The translations under genes were made by a program, and so were the position numbers. This document shows positions 1 to 8,094 of a stretch of 20,892 nucleotides of DNA, one piece after another; the first letter of the stretch is position 1; every line of letters starts with the position of its first letter. This DNA is from Aquificaceae bacterium UBA2488 (lineage in GTDB: Bacteria > Aquificota > Aquificia > Aquificales > Aquificaceae). Under the pieces are notes generated by a model. That model was not told the origin of the DNA and searched no databases. It saw nothing but the letters and a program-made list of their open reading frames with translations. The stretch is from the NCBI GenBank assembly GCA_002341805.1, contig DDOS01000066.1, positions 1-20,892 on the forward strand. The letters are read 5' to 3'.

Positions 1-935
1 CCGCTACCTGTGGGCCCCGTAACTAAGATGATACCATAGGGCTTTCTTATCATCTCCATCAAAATATCGTAATGGTCTTGTTCTATGCCAAGGGTCTTTA
101 AATCAAAGCTAAGTTTTGCTCTATATAAAAGTCTTAAAACGATATCTTCACCGCTCACTGTGGGCATGGTGGAAGTTCTTATATCTATTGGCAAAGAGCC
201 TATACGGGTGCTAAACTTTCCATCTTGGGGAAGTCTTTTCTCTGCAATATCAAGCCCAGACAAAAGCTTTATACGAGAGACCACCGCTAAATAAAAATTT
301 TCTTCAAGCTCATCCATCTCATGTAAAACCCCGTCAATTCTCAATCTTACCACAAAGCGTTTTTCTTGAGGCTCTATGTGTATATCGGATGCATTTAACT
401 CCACAGCCCTTGACAATAAATCATTTAGATATTTAATAACAGGAGCTTCAGAAGCCATGTCCTTTAAACGCTCGGGGTCTTCTATATCAAGGGATACAAA
501 ATTCTCTTTGGATATATATTTTCTTGTTAGTTCTCTTATATATCTTTCGTAAGTAAGATAGATTTTTGTTTTTAACCCAGTGGCATTTTCTATATAAGAT
601 ATCACATGTAGCTTTAATGGGTCTGTGGTAACTATATGTACAGTATCATCTTCTATCTTAAAAGCCAAAAAACCCTCTTGGGATATGTAGTTAAGGTTTA
701 GTTTGTTTTGAAGTATATTTAGAGTATTCACTAAGTTCTCTTCATCTATGGATATATTTATAGGTATATTTAACTGTATGGATAAAGCTTCTATGAGCTG
801 GGTTTCTGTGATGGCTCCAAGCTGGATAAGTATTTGACCAATCCTTAGTTTTAGGCTTTTTTGAATATCTAAAGCTTTAGATATATCCTCATCCAATACT
901 TCAAAGCGCTCTTTTAAAATCTCTCCTATTAACAT
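1..935 (-). CDS. gspE: Type II secretion/pilus assembly ATPase GspE (N-terminal 311 codons, cut by window edge)
   Basis: Cytoplasmic hexameric ATPase that powers pseudopilus assembly in type II secretion. Translation from the ATG at 935 begins MLIGEILKERFEVL. It has an N1E-type domain (about residues 1-60), a linker, then the conserved core with ASDIHIEPQ and RLRIDGVLHEM (about residues 180-205), AEKRLPQDGKF and SGEDIVLRLL. It ends inside the Walker A motif at GPTGSG, at the window edge, so the rest of the ATPase domain is missing. The start codon directly follows the gspG stop (TAA-ATG), giving translational coupling; a weak GGA lies upstream. PilB and PulE-like ATPases share these motifs. 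The neighbouring GspG pseudopilin favours GspE. The family call is firm; the exact system is inferred from context. Confidence 0.93.
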   Translation of the reverse strand, partial: MLIGEILKERFEVLDEDISKALDIQKSLKLRIGQILIQLGAITETQLIEALSIQLNIPINISIDEENLVNTLNILQNKLNLNYISQEGFLAFKIEDDTVHIVTTDPLKLHVISYIENATGLKTKIYLTYERYIRELTRKYISKENFVSLDIEDPERLKDMASEAPVIKYLNDLLSRAVELNASDIHIEPQEKRFVVRLRIDGVLHEMDELEENFYLAVVSRIKLLSGLDIAEKRLPQDGKFSTRIGSLPIDIRTSTMPTVSGEDIVLRLLYRAKLSFDLKTLGIEQDHYDILMEMIRKPYGIILVTGPTGS

Positions 936-1331
936 TTATTTCCAATTACAAATAGCTTTTTTGCCCATCTTGTTGTCTGGTCCTAAGGAGCATAGGTCGA
1001 AGCTTCCATGTTCTCCTGGGCATTTGTAATAATATGGATGTCCCCAAGGATCTAAAGGTATCTTTTTCTTAGATAAATATGGTCCATGCCATTTTTTGTC
1101 ATCGCTTGGTTTTTTGATGAGGTCCCCCAAAGATGGTGGGCATTTGTCCTCATCAAGCATATAAGACCTAACAGCGGATGATAGGGTCTCCACTTGAGCT
1201 TGAGCTATCTTTGTTTTTGATTCTTCAAACTTTTTGAATATATTTGGCATAATCAAAGAAGCTATAAGCCCTATTATAGCCACCACTATCAAAATCTCAA
1301 TCAGTGTAAAACCACGTTTTTTACTTTTCAT
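936..1331 (-). CDS. gspG: Type II secretion major pseudopilin GspG
   Basis: Major pseudopilin of the type II secretion system, processed by prepilin peptidase and assembled into the periplasmic pseudopilus. The protein has 131 residues. It has a short basic leader ending at Gly7, then FTLIEILIVVAIIGLIASLI with Glu at mature position 5, which is the class III prepilin signature. The C-terminal half has the GspG pattern LDPWGHPYYYKCPGEHG, then DLCSLGPD, the calcium-loop region. Four cysteines (64, 104, 114, 128) could form two disulfides, which is unusual in this family. The gene heads an operon with gspE, which starts on the next base. Its promoter predicts a leaderless transcript starting at the ATG. 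Confidence 0.93.
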   Translation of the reverse strand: MKSKKRGFTLIEILIVVAIIGLIASLIMPNIFKKFEESKTKIAQAQVETLSSAVRSYMLDEDKCPPSLGDLIKKPSDDKKWHGPYLSKKKIPLDPWGHPYYYKCPGEHGSFDLCSLGPDNKMGKKAICNWK

Positions 1332-1337
1332 ATAAAT

Positions 1338-1366
1338 AGTATAAATTACTTTTATAAATTTCTCAA
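1338..1366 (-). promoter_or_regulatory. Promoter of gspG, leaderless architecture
   Basis: On the minus strand TTGAGA (1366-1361) is followed by a 17-bp spacer and TATACT (1343-1338). Six bases separate the -10 box from the ATG at 1331, so position +1 would be the A of the start codon. No Shine-Dalgarno is present. The match to sigma-70 consensus is 5/6 at both boxes. Confidence 0.7.
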
Positions 1367-1420
1367 TGATAGAGTATAAAGAAATAATAAATTGCTCTTC
1401 TCTCTGTGAGATATATTACA

Positions 1421-1448
1421 TTGATAAATTATAACCATGTCTTATATT
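1421..1448 (+). promoter_or_regulatory. Promoter of the DUF29 gene, leaderless architecture
   Basis: TTGATA (1421-1426), a 16-bp spacer, TATATT (1443-1448), then 7 bases to the ATG at 1456. There is no Shine-Dalgarno. The -10 box covers the in-frame TTG at 1447, which argues that translation starts at 1456. Confidence 0.6.
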
Positions 1449-1455
1449 GAAATTT

Positions 1456-2031
1456 ATGGAAAGCGTTATTGTAAACACTGAAGAGCTAAAGAAGGTATAT
1501 GAAGAGGACTTTAATCTCTGGGTTGAAGAGAACTTACAGCTTTTAAAACAAAAGAAATATGACCAAGTAGACTGGGATAATCTGATAGAGGAGATTGAAG
1601 ATATGAGCAATTCACTTAAAAGAAGTCTTAAGAGCCATTTGTCTACTATATTAGAACACATGTATAAGCTAGAACACTTGCTGGAATATTCTCATTACGA
1701 TACAAATATGTTTGGAGAAGGTGGTTGGGGATGGAAGAGGAGTATTAAGAATGCTCGCAGGGAAATTAATGAATTAATAAATGATAATACAAGTTTATTA
1801 TCGCTTATTGGAGATTTATTACAAGCAGCTTGGAAGGATGCTAAAACAGGAATATTAGATTTTATTGATGACTTAAAGATTAGCAGTAAAGATAAAGAAT
1901 CACTTTTAAAAGATATTCCAATAGAATCACCTTATACGATAGAAAAGATAGCAGAAAAGATCGATGAGTTATCTGGAAGAAAAGATGAGAATGCATTTAC
2001 TGAATATCTAAGAAGGTATGGAAGAAAATAG
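1456..2031 (+). CDS. DUF29 family protein
   Basis: A 191-residue acidic, helical, cytoplasmic protein of the DUF29 family, which is common in cyanobacteria and Aquificales and has no settled function. The sequence shows the family layout: a YEEDFNLWVEENLQLLKQKKYDQVDWDNL-type N-terminus (residues about 16-44 of this start), then LIEEIEDMSNS, then an arginine/lysine-rich helix with HLSTILEHMYKLEHL, and later WKRSIKNARREI. No signal peptide or membrane segment is seen. An in-frame TTG at 1447 would add three residues. I prefer the ATG at 1456 because the predicted transcript starts there. It is a single-gene unit divergent from gspG, with a 124-bp shared promoter region. DUF29 genes are often multicopy and mobile-like; nothing here shows that directly. 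Confidence 0.85.
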   Translation: MESVIVNTEELKKVYEEDFNLWVEENLQLLKQKKYDQVDWDNLIEEIEDMSNSLKRSLKSHLSTILEHMYKLEHLLEYSHYDTNMFGEGGWGWKRSIKNARREINELINDNTSLLSLIGDLLQAAWKDAKTGILDFIDDLKISSKDKESLLKDIPIESPYTIEKIAEKIDELSGRKDENAFTEYLRRYGRK

Positions 2032-2149
2032 CGAAATTATAATAAAATGAAAAACTCATGCTAAGATAATTATTTCTGATTTTGTTTCAATGATAGAAGC
2101 TTACGCAATCTTTTACAAATACATCTTAATTTAAGCCATATAGATTTAA

Positions 2150-2158
2150 TGCTATAAT
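2150..2158 (+). promoter_or_regulatory. Extended -10 promoter (TGcTATAAT) of the 966-residue glycosyltransferase gene, leaderless
   Basis: A perfect TATAAT at 2153-2158 with an upstream TG (extended -10) ends exactly 6 bases before the ATG at 2165. Position +1 would be the start codon. No good -35 box and no Shine-Dalgarno are seen, as expected for an extended -10 leaderless promoter. Confidence 0.68.
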
Positions 2159-2164
2159 GTACAC

Positions 2165-5065
2165 ATGAAACTTATAAAGTCAAAAAGAAGTATAGAGATA
2201 TTTTATAAAGAACATGAGCATAGGTTAAAAGATGGGCTTTATCTTTTGCCAGATGAAGTGTCTTTGGAGGATGGTAGTTTTTGGGCTTTTAGTATTAAAA
2301 AAGAGTTTTATGACAATCTAAATAAGCCTATAGATGATGCTGTAAAATCGGTGCTATTTTATATAGATTTAAACCTTTATCATGTGGTAAGCCTTGTGGG
2401 TATTATTAAAAGCCTAAAAGATAAGGGTATAGATGTAAGTGTCCTTGGCTTTAACGATGTTAGATTTTTAGAAAAGTTTGGAGTGAGTGTTTTAGATAAA
2501 ATACCATCGGTTAATAACTTTGGTAGTTTTGATAGGGTGTATGTGCTTTTTGATGTAGATTCGAAGGTATTTCCTGATATAGTTGGGATAAAGGAGTCAA
2601 AACTTGACATAAGAAGAAAAGAAAAAGATGAAATAGTTTTTATAAACTCTATACATAATATTTATAAAGCTAATGTGTCTTTTGAAGATATAAAACCACA
2701 TTTTATGTCTGTTAATCGTGGCATACTTGTAGAAGAAGAGGGTATATCTGATAAGAGCTTTGATAAAGTATTTGAGTATTTAAAAACATCAAAATGTATA
2801 ATCACATCAAGTCCATGGATAGCAAGGTTTTGTGATATAGCAAGTATACCTTGTTTATTCTTAGTGGGTGGGTTTGATGAGAAGATATTCCCAAAATCTC
2901 ATGTAAAGATGTTAAAAAATCCATATGTAGGGGTTTTATGTAGTGCTCCATGTGGGTTATCTAAAGATGAAAAATGTGAAGAATCAAAGCTTAAAAATAG
3001 TGCTATATCTCCATGTATGGAATTTAAAATATCAAGCTCTCACATAGAAGATACCATTTTAAAATACAATGTAAAAGAAGATGTATGTCCATATTGTGAT
3101 AACAAGGCCCATGTAATGGATGTATCAAATGGAGTTATCTATAGAGAGTGTAGTGTTTGCAAAACCATCTTTACTGATAAAGAGATAGATAAGCCAAGTG
3201 TATCTAACGGTTTTCAATGGTATGGGTATATGAGATATGAATCCATAGCTCATCATAAAGATGGTATATATCTAATTGAGCATTTTCATCCAAGATTTTC
3301 TTATATAGTAGAGCTTTTAAAGGATATATCTTCAAAAAATGTCTTAGTCTTTGATACTATTGAGCTTGGTTTTTGCTTTAATCAAAATAACAAAGTGTAT
3401 TTTTATTCCAAATCAAAGCATATAAGAGATCTTGCTTTGGTATCTACAAACTTTGAAATATTAGATGAACCAAAGGGAAGTTTTGATGTTATCATCATTC
3501 CAGATTTTAGCTTTTATAAAAAAGATATTTTAAAGTATTTAGAGGCAAACACCATCATAATATCTGCTCCTAATAAAGATAAGTTTAACCGCCAAAAATA
3601 CATCTCCTTTGAACCAAAAAATGCCTATTTTGAGCCATATTTTCTTAAAAGCCTAATACAAAAAGAATATTCTTATATAACAAGCTCCACAGATTATTAT
3701 GAATCTTTTAAAGCAAGAGAACTCTTTGGAGATATCTTCACCCAACGCTTTAACATAAACAACATAACACTTCCAAATGTTTTTACCCATAATAACTTAC
3801 CATCATCTTTGCAAGATACTACTTTTGGAGATTATCTAATATGTGTTTATTCTGATAGTCCTATAAATAGCGAAAATTATATAAAACAAAAAAGAGATTT
3901 AGAAATAAAAAGAGACATAGATGTATTTAAAACCCATTATGGAGTTTACAAAGAACCATATTTAGAAATATATCATGAAGGCAAAAGAGGTAAAGTCCTT
4001 ATAACAGATCATCACGAGCTTGTTATCAATGTGTCAGAGCTCTTTTCAAGAGCAGATTTTACCGTTGGTATTATCAAAAAAGACATGCCACATATAAATA
4101 TGGATAGACTAAGAAAGGAAGTCCTTGAGTTTAATCCAGATTTTATGTTTTCTATGTTTTTTGGTGATTTATTTTGGATGAGAGATGAATCAGGATGGGA
4201 TTTAAAAACCAGAGATTTTTGCTTTAGATTTAATTTTCCAATAGTTGTTTATAAGACAGATGTACCAACGATTGATAAATACTCTCCTACAGACGAAGGT
4301 ATTGAGCTTCTAAAAAAATATAAAAACAAGATAGGGATTATATATCAAGACAGTTTTACAACAACAATTCTCAAAGAAATTGGTATAGATGCATATTATT
4401 ATCCAATGTTTTCACATTTTCATAAAAATAACTCTATATGCTATAAAAAGCCAAAAACTATTGATGTGGTATTTGTGGGATCGCTACACTCTAAAAACGA
4501 TGAGTTTATATCAAAACACAAAGATAGTGTAGATTGCTATTTTAACGATGTAGAGGATATAACAAAATGTATCAAAGAAAAACCTATAGAAACTGGTAAA
4601 CTAAATAAAGCATTTTTTGATAAAGCCCTTGGTGTGGAATCTCAAATAAGAGCTATTTATGCGGATGAGATTAAGAAAAGATATAACGCTTTTTACTTTG
4701 ATGGGTATAGGCTTCCATTTACTTTGCTTTGTAATATAATATCCAGTGCTAAGATATCTTTTTACATACATTCCCAAGCTTTTTATTGTATTCACGATAT
4801 GGCTATATACCCAGTGGAGTTTGATACTTTACCCATAGTGGATAGACACAAAGAAGCAGAGATTTTGTTTCCAGAGCATTACAAATATTTTACCTACAAG
4901 AACCTTGATGAAGCTATAAAGCTAATAGACCATTATCTAACCCACGAAGATGAGCGTATGGCACTAGTAAATGAGTTAGAACAAGTCCGCCAAACCTACT
5001 ATACCGAAGAAAATCTATTGGATTTTATATTGTATGTGTATGAAAGGAAGAGGAGTCAAAAATGA
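2165..5065 (+). CDS. Multidomain glycosyltransferase: GT9-like, zinc ribbon/degenerate methyltransferase-like, CgeB-like GT
   Basis: A 966-residue cytoplasmic protein, probably a surface-glycan glycosyltransferase. Residues about 60-300 resemble heptosyltransferase (GT9) folds: [27 protein letters not shown] first helix region, [22 protein letters not shown], then the Cys pattern C259, C263, C271 and C284-Met that follows the sugar-nucleotide site in GT9 enzymes. Residues 308-332 form a zinc-ribbon pattern (CPYC and CSVC). The next stretch (about 345-470) looks like a degenerate Rossmann methyltransferase ([21 protein letters not shown]). Residues about 600-960 resemble CgeB-type transferases with a Glyco_trans_1_2-like end ([20 protein letters not shown], then [20 protein letters not shown]). 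It overlaps the next gene by 4 bases (ATGA), so they form an operon. Domain names are by eye. Which domain is active is unknown, as the methyltransferase-like part lacks a clear glycine-rich SAM loop. Confidence 0.75.
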   Translation: MKLIKSKRSIEIFYKEHEHRLKDGLYLLPDEVSLEDGSFWAFSIKKEFYDNLNKPIDDAVKSVLFYIDLNLYHVVSLVGIIKSLKDKGIDVSVLGFNDVRFLEKFGVSVLDKIPSVNNFGSFDRVYVLFDVDSKVFPDIVGIKESKLDIRRKEKDEIVFINSIHNIYKANVSFEDIKPHFMSVNRGILVEEEGISDKSFDKVFEYLKTSKCIITSSPWIARFCDIASIPCLFLVGGFDEKIFPKSHVKMLKNPYVGVLCSAPCGLSKDEKCEESKLKNSAISPCMEFKISSSHIEDTILKYNVKEDVCPYCDNKAHVMDVSNGVIYRECSVCKTIFTDKEIDKPSVSNGFQWYGYMRYESIAHHKDGIYLIEHFHPRFSYIVELLKDISSKNVLVFDTIELGFCFNQNNKVYFYSKSKHIRDLALVSTNFEILDEPKGSFDVIIIPDFSFYKKDILKYLEANTIIISAPNKDKFNRQKYISFEPKNAYFEPYFLKSLIQKEYSYITSSTDYYESFKARELFGDIFTQRFNINNITLPNVFTHNNLPSSLQDTTFGDYLICVYSDSPINSENYIKQKRDLEIKRDIDVFKTHYGVYKEPYLEIYHEGKRGKVLITDHHELVINVSELFSRADFTVGIIKKDMPHINMDRLRKEVLEFNPDFMFSMFFGDLFWMRDESGWDLKTRDFCFRFNFPIVVYKTDVPTIDKYSPTDEGIELLKKYKNKIGIIYQDSFTTTILKEIGIDAYYYPMFSHFHKNNSICYKKPKTIDVVFVGSLHSKNDEFISKHKDSVDCYFNDVEDITKCIKEKPIETGKLNKAFFDKALGVESQIRAIYADEIKKRYNAFYFDGYRLPFTLLCNIISSAKISFYIHSQAFYCIHDMAIYPVEFDTLPIVDRHKEAEILFPEHYKYFTYKNLDEAIKLIDHYLTHEDERMALVNELEQVRQTYYTEENLLDFILYVYERKRSQK

Positions 5066-5801
5066 TACGGATCAATAAAGGCGATGAAAACGAACAAAAA
5101 CTAAGGCAGATGGGGATAGTGATAAATGCTGGTGCTATACTTAACGGTAAATTTAGATTAGAATCGCCCACCTGTTTAGACCAGGGAACATTTGTTAACT
5201 TTCATAACGATCTTACGATGGGTGCATTTTCTTATGTTGTAAATTGTTTTGTCTTAAATTATGCTACCATAGGCAGATATTGCTCTATAGCTTATGGTTT
5301 TACCATAAGAGAGAATCATAGAACAGACTTGGTATCTACTTCTGTGGCTTTTTACGAAGACGAATCTAATACACTTCATGGATTTAATGCGATAAACTAC
5401 TTTACAACAAAAGACTTTAAACTAAAAAATGGAGAACATCCTAAGGAACTACCAGTATCACCAGTAGAAATAGGTCATGATGTATGGATAGGTCAAGATG
5501 TTTTTGTAAAGCCAGGTGTCAAGATAGGAACAGGAGCTATAGTAGGTGCAAGAGCGGTAGTTACTAAAGATGTCCCGCCCTATACCATAGTGGCAGGAGT
5601 GCCTGCAAGGATTATAAGATACAGATTTGAAGAAAAGCATATAAACATGCTTTTAGAATCCTGCTGGTGGGAAAATATGCCCCATGGCAGTTAAAAGGTG
5701 CTATCTTAGATGATGTTGAAGCTTTTGTGGATTTTGTAAATAACTTAAGAGCTAAAAATATACCTATATACACCCCTGGGTTTGTGGAGTTTGAAGTATA
5801 A
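5062..5801 (+). pseudogene. Hexapeptide-repeat O-acetyltransferase (XAT/CatB-like) with a 3'-terminal frameshift
   Basis: Left-handed beta-helix acyltransferase that would move an acetyl group from acetyl-CoA to a sugar or similar acceptor. The open frame 5062-5694 gives 210 residues. Visible features are hexapeptide turns around [27 protein letters not shown], an ENHRTD segment in the place of the catalytic-His loop, and the classic [20 protein letters not shown] and [17 protein letters not shown]. It ends abruptly as [10 protein letters not shown]. In the -1 frame the family-like tail continues to a stop at 5799-5801: [18 protein letters not shown] and about 20 more residues. Adding one A to the AAAA run at 5672-5675 restores [11 protein letters not shown]. 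The core is intact, so the shortened protein may still fold and work. An AGGAG-like site precedes the start, which overlaps the upstream stop. Confidence 0.82.
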
Positions 5802-5861
5802 AAAATTTTTATTTTGTTTCTAATTGTAAATCCGTAAAATACGCTACGCCAAAAATCTATT

Positions 5862-6422
5862 TTAAGACTTTACAACTTTTAGCTCTATATTTATATTCTC
5901 ACAGACATTGTTATATGTGCGAAGATATTGCATGACTTGGTCTTGAGTTATCTTGCCTTGAGCAAGGAGGGTTGCATAATAAGGCGTAAGCTCATAAGAG
6001 GTGTTTATGACCTTAAAATTTACGCCAAGATATATGCCCAATGGAGTAGTAGCCCAATTATTGGCAATGCAATGTCTATTAAACTCTTGATCAAACATAC
6101 CAAGTCCTTCTGGAGTTATAGGCCTTACATGAGTTGGGTCTGTTAAGAAGTTATCACTTCTGGGATGTGGCACTTGTATTTTTATAATTGCTCCATTTTT
6201 GCATATTCTATATAACTCTTTTATGATGGCTAAATATACCTTTGTATCTTGGCCAATATGCTCTAAGACATGATATGCCAATATCTCATCTACAGAATTA
6301 TCTTCAAAAGGCCATGGTGTTTTTTCTAAATCCCATACCAAATCTGGATTACAAGCTTCTGCAAAATCAATATTAACATAACCTTCTTTCTTATTGTTGC
6401 CACATCCTAAATTTAATTTCAT
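5862..6422 (-). CDS. Class I SAM-dependent methyltransferase (Methyltransf_11-like)
   Basis: A 186-residue soluble methyltransferase of the kind found in surface-polysaccharide clusters. Motif I is at the extreme N-terminus (KLNLGCGNNKKEGYVNIDF, residues 2-20), followed by PDLVWDLEKTPWPFEDNSVDEI and AYHVLEHI, the typical post-I to motif II region. Residues 85-110 include AIIKIQVPHPRSDNFL and DPTHVRPITPEG, common in predicted SAM methyltransferases near glycosyltransferases. No membrane segment is seen. It starts 2 bases after the GT4 stop codon, with GGGAG just upstream, so it is the second gene of a two-gene operon. Substrate unknown. Confidence 0.85.
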   Translation of the reverse strand: MKLNLGCGNNKKEGYVNIDFAEACNPDLVWDLEKTPWPFEDNSVDEILAYHVLEHIGQDTKVYLAIIKELYRICKNGAIIKIQVPHPRSDNFLTDPTHVRPITPEGLGMFDQEFNRHCIANNWATTPLGIYLGVNFKVINTSYELTPYYATLLAQGKITQDQVMQYLRTYNNVCENINIELKVVKS

Positions 6423-6424
6423 TT

Positions 6425-8008
6425 TTACTCTCCCTTAATTCTTTCCATCACCTCTTCTATCACTTTCTTCCACCTCTTATAAGCTTTTTCTTTGGAGAAG
6501 TTTTTGACACGCTTAACAGAGTATAAGGCGGATTTGTTATAAAACTCTTCATCGGATTTTAGTCTGAGTATGAGTTCTCTTAGCTCTTCTGGGGTTTTAT
6601 AAAAAAGTCCTTCTTTGCCAAGGACATACCTACTTGCTGGTATATCATGAGATATAACTGGAAGACCAAGAGACATGGCTTCCACTTGCACAAGTCCAAA
6701 AGACTCTTGGAGTATATCATGAGAAGTAAATACAAATAAATCTACATTGTCTTTTAGATGAGTGTATGCGTCTTCCACCCAGCCTAAAAAGTTCATATTT
6801 TTTAGATTTTGCTCTTTTTTTAGGCTTTTGGCAACTTCTAAATCATCGCCTTCTCCTATAAAATCCACTTCTATATCTGTGTCTTTTAAAGCTTCCACCA
6901 AATCTCTCCAACCTTTTTCTGGTATAAACCTTGAAAGCCAGCCTACTCTAAAGGATGTTTTTGGATAAGATTTTGGTGTGATATTTTGTGGTATATCCAT
7001 CCAGTTTGGGACTTCAAGGAGCTTGTCTTTTGGCACACCTTTTGAGGATAAAAACTTTGGAGCAAGACCTGATGCTGCCACTACAAACATCTTGGGGTCT
7101 TTTTTTAGTGTTTCTATAAAAGCATTTAAATAAGGTATATCTGTAGGATATAGTCCTTTTTCTAACCGTTCCATCGTTTCATGGGTATAGTATATAATAG
7201 GCTTATCTTGATGATTTATACCTATATTTGAGTTTACGATATAAATATCAAAGTTTTTGGCTTTTATTTGAGATTCAAAATATGGCTTCCAAGAGTTAAA
7301 GTCAAAGTAGTTTACATCCTTCATATAAAAAACATTTTTAGTATAAGATTTTAGCTTTTTATATAGTTTATCACTCAATATAAAAAAGTATATATCATAT
7401 TCATATCTTAAAAGCTCAAAAAATCTATAAGCCATCACTTGACCACCACCATATCCTGGAGCGGCATCTATAAAAGCTATTTTTAGGCTTTTATTATCAT
7501 CTATACAATCTTTTATAGGGTTTATCTTGATATTTATACTATCTTCACTTACACAAACAACCTCTTCACACTCACAAAACTTATACCCAAGCCCCAAGGC
7601 ATTTTGAGGGTTTAAGGTTTTAAAGTGATTATAAAGATTATCTTTTGACTCAGATACAAAAGCTCTGCACAAAAACGGTCCTGTATAATAAAGGTCTTTA
7701 CAAAAAGCGTTGAGATAATCCTTCACACACTGGCATCTAATGGGTAGTATATCAAAAGTGGATGCTCTATAAAAAGCCTCTTCTGGGATTATGTCTGTAT
7801 CCTTCGCAAAAAGCACAATACCTGCTTTTTTGATATGTGATTTTACTTTATCAAATAACTCATCAAAGCTGAGATTATTTAGCTTAATACCACCTTCAAA
7901 GGGCGTGTCAGTGTAGCCCACAAACACCTCTTGGCAAAAGCTAAGAAGATAATCAATATACTCTTTTAAATATGGATTTCCAGTATATAAAATACAAGCA
8001 AAATACAT
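6425..8008 (-). CDS. GT4 glycosyltransferase with an extra Cys-rich, GT2-like N-terminal domain
   Basis: A 527-residue retaining glycosyltransferase, probably cytoplasmic. Residues about 174-527 form a GT-B GT4 module: LKIAFIDAAPGYGGGQVMAY (donor/acceptor loop), RVGWLSRFIPEKGWRDLVEA, VDFIGEGDD, then ESFGLVQVE (E435 and E443, the E-x7-E motif) and AMSLGLPVISHDIPA. The first about 170 residues are not a normal GT4 part. They have beta-alpha-beta spacing and a DTD at about 70-72 (VLFAKDTDIIPEEAF) recalling a GT2 fold, and ten cysteines, so I read it as a degenerate or unusual GT2-like domain. First gene of an operon with the methyltransferase below it. The extended -10 promoter abuts its start. 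Confidence 0.85.
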   Translation of the reverse strand: MYFACILYTGNPYLKEYIDYLLSFCQEVFVGYTDTPFEGGIKLNNLSFDELFDKVKSHIKKAGIVLFAKDTDIIPEEAFYRASTFDILPIRCQCVKDYLNAFCKDLYYTGPFLCRAFVSESKDNLYNHFKTLNPQNALGLGYKFCECEEVVCVSEDSINIKINPIKDCIDDNKSLKIAFIDAAPGYGGGQVMAYRFFELLRYEYDIYFFILSDKLYKKLKSYTKNVFYMKDVNYFDFNSWKPYFESQIKAKNFDIYIVNSNIGINHQDKPIIYYTHETMERLEKGLYPTDIPYLNAFIETLKKDPKMFVVAASGLAPKFLSSKGVPKDKLLEVPNWMDIPQNITPKSYPKTSFRVGWLSRFIPEKGWRDLVEALKDTDIEVDFIGEGDDLEVAKSLKKEQNLKNMNFLGWVEDAYTHLKDNVDLFVFTSHDILQESFGLVQVEAMSLGLPVISHDIPASRYVLGKEGLFYKTPEELRELILRLKSDEEFYNKSALYSVKRVKNFSKEKAYKRWKKVIEEVMERIKGE

Positions 8009-8014
8009 AGTATT

Positions 8015-8023
8015 ATTTTAGCA
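8015..8023 (-). promoter_or_regulatory. Extended -10 promoter (TGcTAAAAT) of the GT4 gene, leaderless
   Basis: Minus-strand TGC TAAAAT (8023-8015) ends 6 bases before the ATG at 8008, so position +1 would be the A of the start codon. There is no Shine-Dalgarno. It lies back to back with the strong promoter of the secreted protein gene. Confidence 0.65.
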
Positions 8024-8032
8024 AAAAAACAC

Positions 8033-8061
8033 TTGACAAAGGGGTATTTTTGATTTATACT
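8033..8061 (+). promoter_or_regulatory. Near-consensus sigma-70 promoter of the secreted protein gene
   Basis: TTGACA (8033-8038), exactly 17 bp, TATACT (8056-8061): 11 of 12 consensus bases at ideal spacing. The expected start is near 8068, giving a leader of about 27 nt. This is the strongest promoter in the window and predicts high expression. Confidence 0.85.
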
Positions 8062-8083
8062 AAAAGCTATCAAACTTTTAAAT

Positions 8084-8089
8084 GGAGGT
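8084..8089 (+). promoter_or_regulatory. Strong Shine-Dalgarno (GGAGGT) for the secreted protein
   Basis: GGAGGT lies 5 bases before the ATG at 8095. It contrasts with the leaderless starts of most first genes in the window and fixes this start codon. Confidence 0.85.
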
Positions 8090-8094
8090 AGATT

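Noticed and set aside
85..294. A 69-codon plus-strand frame at the start of the window
   Set aside because: It is antisense to well-conserved gspE sequence and its product has no recognisable feature.
1447..1449. TTG as the DUF29 start
   Set aside because: It lies in the predicted -10 box. The ATG at 1456 fits the leaderless geometry and the family N-terminus.
5665..5680. Programmed -1 ribosomal frameshifting in the acyltransferase
   Set aside because: The site GGGAAAAT has no proper X-XXY-YYZ heptamer in frame and no obvious downstream hairpin. A lost base is simpler.
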